A DNA stretch of 64,000 bases from Nitrosococcus watsonii C-113 (lineage in GTDB: Bacteria > Pseudomonadota > Gammaproteobacteria > Nitrosococcales > Nitrosococcaceae). The number at the start of each line of letters is the position of its first letter. Positions within the stretch are counted from its first letter, which is position 1. Of this stretch, positions 35,275 through 44,879 are shown piece by piece. Below the pieces are notes generated by a model that saw only the letters and a list, made by a program, of their open reading frames with translations, ran no database searches and had not been told where the DNA came from. The stretch covers positions 1,952,001 to 2,016,000 of the forward strand of contig NC_014315.1 in assembly GCF_000143085.1 (NCBI RefSeq), given 5' to 3'. A program made the translations under genes and the position numbers.

Positions 35275-37128
35275 TTATGATCTATTAAGTTGTTCCAAGT
35301 CCCGGACCGCCCCTTTCGCCGCTGAGGTAGTGAGCGCCGCATAGGCCCGCAGCGCCAGGGATACAGTACGATTCCGATTAACTGGCTGCCAAGCCTGCTG
35401 CGCCTTTGCCTCCATGGCTCTTTGACGCCGCGCTAATTCCTCCTCGTCCACTGCGAGATGAATACGCCGGTGAGGAATGTCGATCTCAATTCTGTCACCC
35501 TCCTCTACCAAACCAATAGTACCGCCTTCAGCCGCTTCAGGAGAAACGTGGCCAATGGAAAGCCCCGAAGTCCCGCCAGAGAAGCGACCATCCGTGATGA
35601 GCGCACAGACTTTGCCTAACCCTTTTGATTTCAGGTAACTGGTGGGATAGAGCATCTCCTGCATTCCAGGGCCCCCTTTGGGGCCTTCATACCGAATAAG
35701 CACCACGTCACCTGGCTGGATTTTATCTCCCAGAATAGCTGCTATCGCCGCCTCCTGACTCTCAAACAGCCGGGCCGGCCCGGAAAAAATCAATATCGAC
35801 GGGTCTACTCCAGCAGTCTTGACAATACAACCATCCTTTGCGAGGTTACCATAAAGCACCGCCAACCCCCCATCCTTGCTGTAAGCATGGGCAATATCGC
35901 GAATACAACCTTGCGCCCTATCCAAATCCAGACTTTCCCAGCGATTCCCTTGGCTAAAAGCCACTTGGGTAGGAATACCTCCCGGAGCGGCAAGATAGCG
36001 ACTCTGGGCAGCCTCATAGCTGGAGCGGACGATATCCCATTGATCAAGTGCTGCGCCCAAAGTCGGGCTATGAACGGTTGCCATTTGGCGATGGATCAAC
36101 CCTGCCTGATCTAATTCCCCCAAAATACTAATGACCCCCCCTGCCCGGTGAACATCCTCCATGTGATATTCTGGCGTGGCAGGAGCTACTTTACACAAAT
36201 TGGGCACCTTACGGGACAAGCGATCAATATCCGCCATCGTGAAATCCACTCCGCCTTCCTGAGCAGCGGCCAGCAAATGAAGCACCGTATTAGTCGAACC
36301 GCCCATAGCGATATCCAAACTCATGGCATTCTCAAAAGCCCCAAAATTAGCAATTGAGCGCGGCAAAACAGTTTCATCATCCTGCTCGTAATAACGTTTT
36401 GCCAACGCCACAATCAAGCGTCCTGCTTCTAGGAACAATTCTTTCCTGTCAGCATGAGTCGCCAGCAAGGAACCATTGCCTGGCAATGCTAACCCCAAGG
36501 CTTCGGTCAGGCAATTCATCGAGTTAGCGGTGAACATCCCGGAGCAAGAACCGCAGGTAGGACAAGCTGAGCGCTCATAGGCCATTACATCGGCATCGCT
36601 TTCAGCAGGGTCAACCGCCGCCACTATGGCATCTACCAAATCTAAGCTTACACTCTTACCCCGAATTTTAACCTTGCCCGCTTCCATGGGCCCACCCGAG
36701 ATAAATACTGCTGGAATATTTAAGCGCATGGCAGCCATCAGCATACCCGGAGTAATCTTGTCACAATTAGAAATGCACACCAAAGCATCGGCGCAATGGG
36801 CATTGACCATGTATTCTACTGAATCGGCAATGATTTCCCGCGAAGGCAAGGAATACAGCATGCCACTGTGCCCCATGGCAATCCCATCATCCACTGCGAT
36901 GGTATGGAATTCCTTGGCCACGCCCCCGCTCTTTTCAATCTCCCGGGCGACTAGCTGCCCTAAATCCTTGAGGTGGACATGACCGGGAACGAACTGAGTA
37001 AAAGAGTTGGCAATGGCAATAATAGGCTTACCAAAATCGCCTTCTTTCATCCCGGTGGCCCGCCACAAGGCCCGGGCACCAGCCATATTACGACCGTGAG
37101 TCGTCGTTCGGGATCGATAAGCGGGCAT
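35275..37128 (-). CDS. ilvD: Dihydroxy-acid dehydratase
   Basis: Dehydrates 2,3-dihydroxy-isovalerate and -methylvalerate in branched-chain amino acid biosynthesis. The 617-aa protein begins with the family N-terminus [20 protein letters not shown]. Iron-sulfur cluster Cys residues are seen in [12 protein letters not shown] and in [16 protein letters not shown]. The Ser in the C-terminal [14 protein letters not shown] block is the proposed catalytic base. It is flanked by a cytochrome gene and a helicase gene, with no operon partner. The intergenic 37129-37354 has no gene; it is GC-rich with CGAGCGTGAGGGC-like sequence. Confidence 0.97.
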   Translation of the reverse strand: MPAYRSRTTTHGRNMAGARALWRATGMKEGDFGKPIIAIANSFTQFVPGHVHLKDLGQLVAREIEKSGGVAKEFHTIAVDDGIAMGHSGMLYSLPSREIIADSVEYMVNAHCADALVCISNCDKITPGMLMAAMRLNIPAVFISGGPMEAGKVKIRGKSVSLDLVDAIVAAVDPAESDADVMAYERSACPTCGSCSGMFTANSMNCLTEALGLALPGNGSLLATHADRKELFLEAGRLIVALAKRYYEQDDETVLPRSIANFGAFENAMSLDIAMGGSTNTVLHLLAAAQEGGVDFTMADIDRLSRKVPNLCKVAPATPEYHMEDVHRAGGVISILGELDQAGLIHRQMATVHSPTLGAALDQWDIVRSSYEAAQSRYLAAPGGIPTQVAFSQGNRWESLDLDRAQGCIRDIAHAYSKDGGLAVLYGNLAKDGCIVKTAGVDPSILIFSGPARLFESQEAAIAAILGDKIQPGDVVLIRYEGPKGGPGMQEMLYPTSYLKSKGLGKVCALITDGRFSGGTSGLSIGHVSPEAAEGGTIGLVEEGDRIEIDIPHRRIHLAVDEEELARRQRAMEAKAQQAWQPVNRNRTVSLALRAYAALTTSAAKGAVRDLEQLNRS

Positions 37129-37354
37129 AAACCACCTCCAAAAAAATCAGTTTAATCTTATTAGAACTTATTTTACCTCGGAATTAAACATGAATGTTGA
37201 ATGCCCCCAGCGAGCGTGCAAAGTGCAACGGCGCATCGAGCGTGAGGGCAACGAAACGGCGCACGGCTGTTGGAAACAGCCAAGCGAGACTTAACCGCAA
37301 GTCCCAAAGCTCTCCAGCCAATCGTGCGAAAACCAAATCATAAATTGATGACTA

Positions 37355-39358
37355 CTAACGGAGCATCTCCCGCAAATTAGCCAGATGCACTTGACCCCGC
37401 TCCATCCGTTCTACGGGGTCACGGGGAGTTCCTTCCCGCTCCCATTGAAGATCGGCGGCCGGTAGTTCCGACAAAAACCGGCTAGGTTCACACAGGACGG
37501 TTTCCCCATACTGCTGGCGCTTTTCCGCCATGGTAAAACAAAGACTCCTTTGAGCGCGGGTAATCCCTACATAGGCCAAGCGCCGTTCCTCCTCTAAAGC
37601 GCCCTGCTCCACGCTGGTCCGATGAGGCAGCAATTCTTCCTCCATCCCCACCATAAAAACGTAGGGAAATTCTAGGCCCTTTGCGGCGTGGAGAGTCAAT
37701 AAGTTAACTGCATCCCGGTCCTTTTTCTCCTGGGTTCGCTCCAGGATATCTTGCAAGCTTATTTCCGCTACCAAATCGCCTAGGGTCCGGCGTTCATCTC
37801 CCCGCTGATAGAGGCGTTCCAGCCACCCTACCAGCTCCTCCACATTAGCCATCCGCCGCTCTGCGGTACGCCGATCATGACAATTTTCATTAAGCCAGGC
37901 ACGATAATCAATGTCAGCAATGAGGTCCCTTATCACTGCAACGGGATCGCCACGGCGGCCCCGATCAGCCAAATCCACAACCCACTCGCAAAATCGGCGC
38001 AGCCGAGGCAAGGCTTCACTGGAAAGATGCCCTCCTAAGCCTAATTCAAAGCCCGAGGCTAGCAAGCTCTGCCCCCGCAAAGCCGCGTATCCCGCCAGCT
38101 TTTCCAGGGTGACCGCTCCGATTCCCCGGCGCGGCGTATTGGCCACCCGTAAAAAAGCATTATCGTCATCCTCGTTGGCCAACAGACGCAGGTAAGCCAT
38201 GATATCCTTGACTTCGCCCCGCTCGAAGAAGGAAGTCCCTCCGCTCAAAGCATAGGGAATACCATGGGCACGCAAAGCCCGCTCAAAGGGCCTAGATTGA
38301 TAGTTGCCCCGGTACAGGATGGCGTAATCACGGCATGCCGTACGGTACTTAAAACGATGGTACATCAGTTCAGCAACGACTCTATCTGCCTCATGGTGCT
38401 CATCCCGGCAACTCAACACCCGAATGGGATCGCCTTCGCCCAAAGCACTCCAAAGCCGTTTTTCAAAGACGTGGGGGTTAGAGCTAATCAGCTGATTGGC
38501 TACCCGTAAAATGCGAGTGGTGGAACGGTAGTTCTGCTCTAGCTTAATAACCGTAAGCTGGGGAAAATCTTCTTTGAGCTGATGCAAGTTTTCCGGCCTG
38601 GCGCCCCGCCAAGCGTACACGGACTGATCATCATCTCCCACCACGGTAACGGCACCTCGTACGCCAGCCAAGAGCTTAACCAACTGGTACTGGGCTGCGT
38701 TGGTATCCTGGTATTCATCCACCAGCAGATAACGGACATGCTTCTGCCAACGACTGAGAATTTCCGGACGCATCGTTAAAAGATGAACAGGCAAGCCAAT
38801 CAAATCATCGAAATCGACGGCATGATAAGTCCGCAGGCGTCGCTCATAAGCGGCATAAAGCTGGGCCGCTATGGTTTCTTGATCGTTGCTGGCCCTGCAT
38901 AAGGCTTCCTCAGGCGTCACTAAGGCATTTTTCCAGGTGGAAATTTGCCACTGGAAGCTGCTTTCCTCTCCGCCGCTACTAAACTCTTGCTGATAGAGAT
39001 CGCAGATAAGTGCGCGGCTATCCTGGGCATCCAGCAAAGAAAAACCCGCTTTCAGCCTGAGAACCTCATGTTCGCGGCGCAAGAACTTGAGTCCCAAGGC
39101 GTGAAAGGTAGAAACGACTAACCCCCGGCTTTCTCCCTTGGTGAGTAATTGTCCTATCCGAGACTTCATTTCCCGGGCGGCTTTATTAGTGAATGTCACT
39201 GCTACAATGGACCGCGCCGACACATGACATTGTTCAATGAGATAGACAATTTTATGGGTAATCACCCGGGTTTTACCGCTACCAGCGCCCGCCAACACCA
39301 ACAGGGGGCCATCGATATGGCGGACTGCCAAACGCTGTTGGGGGTTAAGATTTGACAA
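37355..39358 (-). CDS. rep: ATP-dependent DNA helicase Rep
   Basis: 3'-5' superfamily 1A helicase that helps replication forks pass obstacles. The start MSNLNPQQRLAVRHIDGP is followed by Walker A AGAGSGKT (23-30) and motif Ia VTFTNKAAREMK. Next come motif II LLVDEYQDTN, motif III VGDDDQSVYAWRGA, motif IV LEQNYRST, motif V LLTLHAAKGLEFPYVFMVG and motif VI ERRLAYVGITRAQ. The 667-aa length and the N-terminal region resemble E. coli Rep more than UvrD or PcrA. Its start overlaps the end of the yifB/comM frame by 14 bp, indicating cotranscription. Confidence 0.95.
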   Translation of the reverse strand: MSNLNPQQRLAVRHIDGPLLVLAGAGSGKTRVITHKIVYLIEQCHVSARSIVAVTFTNKAAREMKSRIGQLLTKGESRGLVVSTFHALGLKFLRREHEVLRLKAGFSLLDAQDSRALICDLYQQEFSSGGEESSFQWQISTWKNALVTPEEALCRASNDQETIAAQLYAAYERRLRTYHAVDFDDLIGLPVHLLTMRPEILSRWQKHVRYLLVDEYQDTNAAQYQLVKLLAGVRGAVTVVGDDDQSVYAWRGARPENLHQLKEDFPQLTVIKLEQNYRSTTRILRVANQLISSNPHVFEKRLWSALGEGDPIRVLSCRDEHHEADRVVAELMYHRFKYRTACRDYAILYRGNYQSRPFERALRAHGIPYALSGGTSFFERGEVKDIMAYLRLLANEDDDNAFLRVANTPRRGIGAVTLEKLAGYAALRGQSLLASGFELGLGGHLSSEALPRLRRFCEWVVDLADRGRRGDPVAVIRDLIADIDYRAWLNENCHDRRTAERRMANVEELVGWLERLYQRGDERRTLGDLVAEISLQDILERTQEKKDRDAVNLLTLHAAKGLEFPYVFMVGMEEELLPHRTSVEQGALEEERRLAYVGITRAQRSLCFTMAEKRQQYGETVLCEPSRFLSELPAADLQWEREGTPRDPVERMERGQVHLANLREMLR

Positions 39359-40862
39359 GGGAACGGTCTAATCGCCGGTAACCAATCGCTTCGGAAAGAT
39401 GGGGCGTGCGAATAGTGTCGCTTCCTTCCAAATCGGCAATCGTCCGGGCAACTTTCAATATACGATGGTAGGCACGAGCCGAAAGCCCTAACTGCTCCAA
39501 GGCCCGCTCCAATAGCTGATAATCCTTCTCTCCAAGGCGGCAAATCTGTTCTACTTCCCGGTTGCTTAACCTGCTGTTAGGTTGCCCAGAACGGGCTAGC
39601 TGGCGCTCCCGCGCTGCTTCCACCCGGGCTTGAACCTGGCAACTCGTTTCCATCCCATTCTCACTTTCGGTTCGCAACTGATGCAAGGGTACGGGCGGCA
39701 CCTCGATTTGTATATCGATGCGATCTAATAAAGGCCCGGAAATCCGCGCTCGGTAACGTTGTACTTGCTCCATGGTGCATCGGCAACGGCCTTTAGAATC
39801 GCCTAAATAGCCACAGGGGCAAGGATTCATGGCGGCTACCAACTGAACTCGGGCCGGAAACTCGGCTTGCTGGGCCGCGCGGGAAATGATAATCCAGCCC
39901 GATTCCAGAGGCTCCCTAAGGACTTCCAGTACCCGCCGCTCAAATTCTGGCAACTCATCGAGAAAGAGCACGCCATGATGGGCCAAAGATACCTCTCCTG
40001 GCCGTGGCTGCCCGCCCCCGCCTACCAAGGCTACCCCGGAAGCCGTATGATGGGGCGCTCGGAAAGGCCGTTGGCGCCAGCGGCTAACATCAAAACCTTG
40101 GCTGCTGATAGATTGCACAGTAGCGCTTTCCAGGGCTTCGGCCTCGGCCATCTCAGGCAAAAGCCCTGGCAGACGGCTGGCCAGCATGGTCTTGCCAGTT
40201 CCCGGTGGACCAATCATTAACAGATTATGAGCCCCTGCGGCTGCCACCTCCAGCGCTCGTTTGGCATGGTACTGGCCCCGAATATCTGCAATATCCCCCT
40301 TTTTATCAGTAACCACTTTAAGGGGATTGGGAGTAAAGGGAGTTAATCGCGACTCACCTCGAAGATGTTGGCAAATCTCTAACAGATGAGAAACCCCTAA
40401 TACTTCAACCTTGGACACGAGGACCGCTTCGGGAGCATTTTCTTCAGCAACCACCAGGCTACGACCCGCTTTTGCCGTTTGCAATGCGACGGGTAACACT
40501 CCACGGATACTTCGCACCTTTCCACTTAAGGCAAGCTCGCCGGCAAATTCATAAGCCTTTAACTCAGAGGAAGAAATCTGCCCCGAGGCCGCTAAAATAC
40601 CCAAAGCAATCGCCAAATCAAAGCGCCCCCCTTCCTTGGGCAGATCCGCAGGTGCCAGATTTACCGTAATACGACGCGCTGGAAATTCAAAATGACAGTT
40701 AAGCAGCGCACCCCGCACCCTCTCTCTGCTCTCCTTAACAGCAGTTTCCGGCAGGCCCACAATAGAGAAAGCAGGGAGGCCATTTGAGAGGTGGACTTCC
40801 ACGGTCACTAAAGGGGCATCCAGACTCGCCTGGGCCCGGCTATAGGCAATTGCTAGCGACAT
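39345..40862 (-). CDS. comM: YifB/ComM family Mg-chelatase-like AAA+ ATPase
   Basis: AAA+ helicase-like protein of the ComM/YifB family, which promotes branch migration during natural transformation. The N-terminal Lon-protease-like domain (LPAFSIVGLPETAVKESRER) is followed by Walker A IGPPGTGKTMLASRLPGLLP. The typical FRAPHHTASGVALVGGG, LDELPEFERRVLEVLREPLE and Zn-binding CPCGYLGDSKGRCRC blocks come next. The C-terminal helical domain ends in SEAIGYRRLDR. The 505-aa length is normal. Together with its overlap with rep it suggests a DNA-processing operon. Confidence 0.95.
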   Translation of the reverse strand: MSLAIAYSRAQASLDAPLVTVEVHLSNGLPAFSIVGLPETAVKESRERVRGALLNCHFEFPARRITVNLAPADLPKEGGRFDLAIALGILAASGQISSSELKAYEFAGELALSGKVRSIRGVLPVALQTAKAGRSLVVAEENAPEAVLVSKVEVLGVSHLLEICQHLRGESRLTPFTPNPLKVVTDKKGDIADIRGQYHAKRALEVAAAGAHNLLMIGPPGTGKTMLASRLPGLLPEMAEAEALESATVQSISSQGFDVSRWRQRPFRAPHHTASGVALVGGGGQPRPGEVSLAHHGVLFLDELPEFERRVLEVLREPLESGWIIISRAAQQAEFPARVQLVAAMNPCPCGYLGDSKGRCRCTMEQVQRYRARISGPLLDRIDIQIEVPPVPLHQLRTESENGMETSCQVQARVEAARERQLARSGQPNSRLSNREVEQICRLGEKDYQLLERALEQLGLSARAYHRILKVARTIADLEGSDTIRTPHLSEAIGYRRLDRSLVKS

Positions 40863-41088
40863 CTATGACATAGGGTATTTCTTGTCTATCTTGCAAAGAC
40901 TCGCATTTCCCAAGGATTTTTGAGCGTCAGCCATATCTCCTCTATCTTCTCCTGCATACCTCTCCGAGGGCGTTATTTACTCATCTTTTAGATGAGGATA
41001 AGGTAATAATGCTCTTAAGCTCTCTAGGAGATAGTGTACATTGCTATTTTTTTAGCAGGAGCTGTTAAACGCTGGTCTCAATCCGAAT

Positions 41089-41388
41089 CTATTCTATTAA
41101 CTTCTCCTCTGGCGCTTTCTGGGATTCTTGTGGCGTTTTGGTAAGGTCGGCTTGCGCCTCAAGGGAAGCAACCTGGGTAGCCAGATGCTCTAACTTCATG
41201 CGGGTGCGTGCTAGCACTGCTTGCTGAAGATCAAATTCTTCTCGGGTTACCAAGTCAAATTTAGCGAAGGTACTACTCAAAACGGCACGAAAGTTTTTTT
41301 CTACATCCCTCTGAAAGTCCTGTAGGCCCGGCGGAACGGCATCTGCCAGCTTACGGGCGAGTTCATCCAAAAGCTTCGGTTCAATCAT
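41089..41388 (-). CDS. ubiK: Ubiquinone biosynthesis accessory factor UbiK (BMFP family)
   Basis: A 99-aa protein of the BMFP (YqiC/UbiK) family, an accessory factor of aerobic ubiquinone biosynthesis that binds lipids and the Ubi complex. The N-terminus MIEPKLLDELARKLADAVPP and the block DFQRDVEKNFRAVLSSTFAK are characteristic. The second half (REEFDLQQAVLARTRMKLEH) forms a trimerising coiled coil, then an acidic/Lys-rich tail. It is encoded alone on the minus strand. The 226-bp gap to comM has a small CTCATC-TTTTA-GATGAG hairpin near 40980-40996. Confidence 0.93.
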   Translation of the reverse strand: MIEPKLLDELARKLADAVPPGLQDFQRDVEKNFRAVLSSTFAKFDLVTREEFDLQQAVLARTRMKLEHLATQVASLEAQADLTKTPQESQKAPEEKLIE

Positions 41389-41486
41389 CGGCTTATCCCT
41401 CTATAGCCTAGCGTAATCACAAAAATTAAGTATATCCTACATCTTGCCCTTTTGAACCCTACCAAAATAAAGCACACGAAAATAGA

Positions 41487-42758
41487 TTGGAAAGAATCGG
41501 CATCAATATCACCGTAATAAGAAATAAAATCCACTTCAAGTTCTGGCTGAGCGGATTATTATTCCTTGCCATCGGAATCCCTATGGACTGCGCACTGGCA
41601 CAAGGCTTTGGGGAAACCATGGGATTGTTCAACGCTCTTACCGACACCAATCTTAATAAATCACAGCTCATGCAGTCTCTTGAACTAACAGTTGGCGGCT
41701 GGCTAGAAACTGGTTATACCTTCAATCCCGATGAGCCCAAGGACCGTTTTAATGGGCCTGTCATCTTTAATAACCGGGCTAATGAGCTTCTAGTAAACGA
41801 ATTCTATTTATTTCTCGAAAATGATGTAAATATTGAGGGAGATCGCTGGGATTTTGGCGGGCGTGTCGATTTCCTTTTTGGTACCGATGCCCGTTTCACC
41901 CAAGCGACAGGGCTAGATAACAATATTATTGGCGACAATACTTTTCGCCTCTATAAGTTTGCTATCCCGCAACTCTACGCAGAAACCTTTGTTCCTTACG
42001 GTAAGGGTATCACGGTAAGGCTTGGCCATTTTTATACCCCCATCGGGGTTGAAACGGTGACAGCGCCTGGCAACTTTTTTTATTCCCATACCTATACAGC
42101 GGAATATGGTGAACCCTTCACCCATACTGGTTTTTTGATCAGCTACCCCCTAACCGATCATATCGGTCTCAGCGGAGGCGGCGTCTTGGGTTGGGATAAT
42201 TTCTCCAAAGATCCTAAAAACTTAAATTTCCTGGGTGTCGCTAACTGGAACAGCGTCGATCAGCGAACATCTCTAAGTTTCACGATTATTACCGGCAATG
42301 TTTCCGGTGCAGGAAATGCTCAGAAAGATTCCGATCATAACCTTACTTTGTATAGCATAGTCATGAGTCATGACTTTACCGATTTTCTTCACTATACCTT
42401 TCAACAAACCCTAGGGGGAGGGCCAAGCATAATTAATACTCAGAAGTCGGGAAAATGGTTCGGCATTAGCCAGTATTTATATTTTAGCCTCAAAGAAACC
42501 CTAAGCACGGGATTACGGTTTGAATGGTTCCGCGATGATAAGGGTACTCGGGTCTTCATCAATGATCATTCTGGCTTTCCAATCTCCGCCGCTACAAACT
42601 ATTTTGCTATCACTGCCGGCTTAAACTGGCGGCCACTAAAATGGATCACTGTCCGCCCAGAGGTGCGCTATGATTGGGCTACTGACTTTAATGCCTTTGA
42701 TAATAACAGCGATAAAAATCAGTTTCTCGTCGCAGCGGATATCATCATCCGGTTCTGA
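41487..42758 (+). CDS. BBP2-like outer-membrane beta-barrel porin (paralog 1)
   Basis: Outer-membrane barrel of the DUF1597/BBP2 type. A signal peptide is visible (FKFWLSGLLFLAIGIPMDCALAQ), then many amphipathic beta strands such as DRWDFGGRVDFLFGTDARFT and WITVRPEVRYDWATDF, with terminal Phe (DIIIRF). It is highly similar throughout to the protein at 47707-48954, including the conserved block EPFTHTGF and SYPLTD. The start is weak: the frame opens with TTG at 41487. Alignment to the paralog puts the homologous start at an ATC (41502), preceded by GGAAAGAATCGGC. Substrate is unknown. Confidence 0.82.
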   Translation: MERIGINITVIRNKIHFKFWLSGLLFLAIGIPMDCALAQGFGETMGLFNALTDTNLNKSQLMQSLELTVGGWLETGYTFNPDEPKDRFNGPVIFNNRANELLVNEFYLFLENDVNIEGDRWDFGGRVDFLFGTDARFTQATGLDNNIIGDNTFRLYKFAIPQLYAETFVPYGKGITVRLGHFYTPIGVETVTAPGNFFYSHTYTAEYGEPFTHTGFLISYPLTDHIGLSGGGVLGWDNFSKDPKNLNFLGVANWNSVDQRTSLSFTIITGNVSGAGNAQKDSDHNLTLYSIVMSHDFTDFLHYTFQQTLGGGPSIINTQKSGKWFGISQYLYFSLKETLSTGLRFEWFRDDKGTRVFINDHSGFPISAATNYFAITAGLNWRPLKWITVRPEVRYDWATDFNAFDNNSDKNQFLVAADIIIRF

Positions 42759-42843
42759 TCGCTTTATCTTCTCTTCTGGTAAAGCTCTGGCGGTGAAAAA
42801 TCCAGAACGTGTGGATAGTCAACTCTTGTGGCCAAAATCAGCG

Positions 42844-42874
42844 CGCCTACCCGAGGTATTCGGGTAGGCGTTTT
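42844..42874 (+). terminator. Rho-independent terminator of porin paralog 1
   Basis: CGCCTACCCGA (42844-42854) and TCGGGTAGGCG (42860-42870) make a perfect 11-bp stem with loop GGTAT, followed by TTTT, 85 bp after the stop codon. Confidence 0.9.
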
Positions 42875-42889
42875 GGGCGCTTGACTATA

Positions 42890-43140
42890 TGGCAAACGAC
42901 TTCGCGTTCGCCAAAAAAAGCCCCAACGGGAAAACCGTCCGGACCCCAGACGCAGATCTGCTTGCGGCGACTCATTGAACAGGCAGATCTCGACAAGCCG
43001 GTAATACCTCACAAGTTACGTCACACAACTGCCGGAAGTTGGGGTCGAGTTGGTGGATATCCAGGCCTTGCTGGAACACGTAGATTTGTCGACGGCCCAG
43101 ATCTACACTCATATGAGCGAGGAGTGGATAACAGGGGTGC
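42890..43140 (+). pseudogene. Tyrosine recombinase (integrase/Xer-type) C-terminal remnant
   Basis: Two adjacent frames together spell the C-terminal catalytic domain of a phage-type integrase. The first reads RSPKKAPTGKPSGPQTQICL, RRLIEQADLDKPVIPHKLRH (HxxR motif), and after a frame change LVDIQALLEHVDLSTAQIYT (second His and catalytic Tyr). The N-terminal part is missing, so this is a decayed fragment. It follows directly after the porin terminator. Confidence 0.75.
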
Positions 43141-43271
43141 CTCCTAGCAGTTTCCTAAAGCCCAGCGTGGCTTTTTTGGAGAAAGCCTGCCCTCCCTACC
43201 AAGCAAGTTTATACTTGTTTACATATGATCTCTAAACGATAAATCCTTACATAAACGGAGATAAAGCAGCC

Positions 43272-43727
43272 ATGCCAATGCACAAAGCACGCGCTCTCGG
43301 AATCAACCATGTGGCCTTGGAAGTGGGCGATGTCGATGCGGCCTTGGATTTTTACGGCCAAATCGTCGATTTCAACTTGCGGGGACGCCATGAAGGAATG
43401 GCGTTCATTGACTTAGGCGATCAATTTATCGCCCTAATGAAAAAACGCACTCACACTCAAGAGCCGGATAAACAGCGCCACTTTGGCTTAGTGGTCGATG
43501 ACAAAAACAAGGTCAAAAAAACGCTTGAGACGTTAAATATCGAAACTGTGCCTGGTGAATTCCTCGACTTCATTGACCCCTGGGGCAATCGGGTGCAAAT
43601 CGTTCAGTACAGCGAACTTCAGTTTACCAAAGCGCCCCATATCTTACGGGGTATGGGATTCAAACAACTCGATAAATCCGATGAAGCAATACAAGCGCTT
43701 GCCAAAAAAGGAATGGCCCCGGAATAA
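43272..43727 (+). CDS. VOC-family (glyoxalase/dioxygenase fold) protein
   Basis: A 151-aa vicinal oxygen chelate protein. The N-terminus GINHVALEVGDVDAALDFYG carries the first metal-ligand His. HFGLVVDDKNK carries a further His and FIDPWGNRVQIVQ the typical C-terminal strand with the last ligand region. Fold members include glyoxalase I, dioxygenases and fosfomycin-resistance enzymes; the exact reaction cannot be assigned. GGAG lies 12 bases before the ATG. It lies in a patch with decayed mobile-element sequence. Alternative start: ATG at 43278. Confidence 0.85.
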   Translation: MPMHKARALGINHVALEVGDVDAALDFYGQIVDFNLRGRHEGMAFIDLGDQFIALMKKRTHTQEPDKQRHFGLVVDDKNKVKKTLETLNIETVPGEFLDFIDPWGNRVQIVQYSELQFTKAPHILRGMGFKQLDKSDEAIQALAKKGMAPE

Positions 43728-43884
43728 ACCTTTTAGGAACAACGAGAGCATTTGAACAAAACCTACGGGAATCTCCTTCCGAACTTTAAAGTTCAACGCA
43801 GGTTATATTGTAAAATACTAGACTTAATCTGACAGACGCACTATTAGAGGGCGAAGATTTCGCTGTCCGCTAATTCTGGTGCGA

Positions 43885-43908
43885 GGGAGGCATTTTCCTC
43901 TCCCTTTT
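43885..43908 (+). terminator. Weak terminator-like hairpin in the region after the VOC gene
   Basis: GGGAGG (43885-43890) pairs with TCTCCC (43899-43904), with one G-T pair, followed by TTTT. It is about 155 bp after the stop codon. Confidence 0.4.
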
Positions 43909-43983
43909 CTCCCCTATGATAATACAGAGAGACACTTTTCTTTGGGCACATGCACGGTTTCCCTGAAGGTTTGCATAGGTATT

Positions 43984-44112
43984 TTACCCTAGCAATACCG
44001 GCCCGAACGCGGTCTTTAAGAAAGACTCAAAGCCCGGACTATCGGCACAGTTCTTCTCTAGCGCCTCACGCTTGGTGGCCAAGCGGGAATTCGCTAGCTT
44101 GAGAGCTGCCGC
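43984..44112 (-). pseudogene. Decayed coding remnant of unknown origin
   Basis: In the 43728-44177 gap the minus strand has a protein-like open stretch after a TAG: ALKLANSRLATKREALEKNC, then ADSPGFESFLKTAFGPVLLG and stop (43984-43986). No start codon or family was recognised. The rest of the gap holds only the weak hairpin noted separately. Confidence 0.3.
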
Positions 44113-44177
44113 CTACACACTGGCACCTATGCACAGGACTCATAAACGGTAGAAGGCCAAATGGGGATAGCTCAATG

Positions 44178-44858
44178 CTAAGCAGTTCGGCGCTTTCGCA
44201 ACCGACGTCGAGCAAGACTTTCAGCGACCAATGGTGCCTCTACGTAGCAGTCATCAATGCCGAAGTCCATGACAAAGACATAGCCATGTCCCTGCAAGAA
44301 GCGTCGAATGTCCATTCGAACTGGATACCGATTGTGCTCGACAGTAATCACCCGAACCCGATAAAGGTCGAATGGAAAGCTTTTTAGGATGCGCAATTCC
44401 GAGCCTTCAGTATCCAGGCTCCAGTAATCAATGACTCGCGGAGCCTTAAATTGCTTCAGTACCGATGATATGGTACGTGAAGGCTTTAAAACACTAGGTG
44501 GATTACCGCGTGCGTCCTTGGGAAGAGAATATATTCGAGCTGCATGGGCTAACAGCACAGGGTGATAGTCGTCGAGCACCCCTCCCAGGGTTCCTGCCTC
44601 GACGAAATCGACTTTCTCTTCAGTGTCATACAAACAACAATTGATACAGCATGTATTGCGGTTCTTAATCAAGGCATTGTAAAAACTTGCGTTGGGCTCG
44701 ACGCATATGCCGCGCCAACCGTATCCGCTCTCCAGCAGATAGGTGTTGCTCGCGCTAATGCCATCAGATGCCCCTGAATCCAAGAAAAAACCATACCTGG
44801 GAAAGCCGAGTAGCTTCAACACGTATCGGTCCTGACCAAGTTGCGAATATTCGCCCAT
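44178..44858 (-). CDS. FkbM-family methyltransferase
   Basis: SAM-dependent O-methyltransferase of the FkbM family (226 aa). The start GEYSQLGQDRYVLKLLGFPR and the SAM-binding motif FFLDSGASDGISASNTY, then WRGICVEPN (motif II acidic end), are typical. DYWSLDTEGSELRILKSFPF is the family block with DTEG. FkbM proteins methylate sugars, polyketides, and protein- or peptide-linked groups. It follows the 2OG-Fe(II) oxygenase frame by 21 bp on the same strand, so both are likely cotranscribed and act in the same modification pathway. The C-terminus is unusually basic (LARRRLRKRRTA). Confidence 0.88.
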   Translation of the reverse strand: MGEYSQLGQDRYVLKLLGFPRYGFFLDSGASDGISASNTYLLESGYGWRGICVEPNASFYNALIKNRNTCCINCCLYDTEEKVDFVEAGTLGGVLDDYHPVLLAHAARIYSLPKDARGNPPSVLKPSRTISSVLKQFKAPRVIDYWSLDTEGSELRILKSFPFDLYRVRVITVEHNRYPVRMDIRRFLQGHGYVFVMDFGIDDCYVEAPLVAESLARRRLRKRRTA

Positions 44859-44879
44859 ATCTGATTAGCCCGACACGGG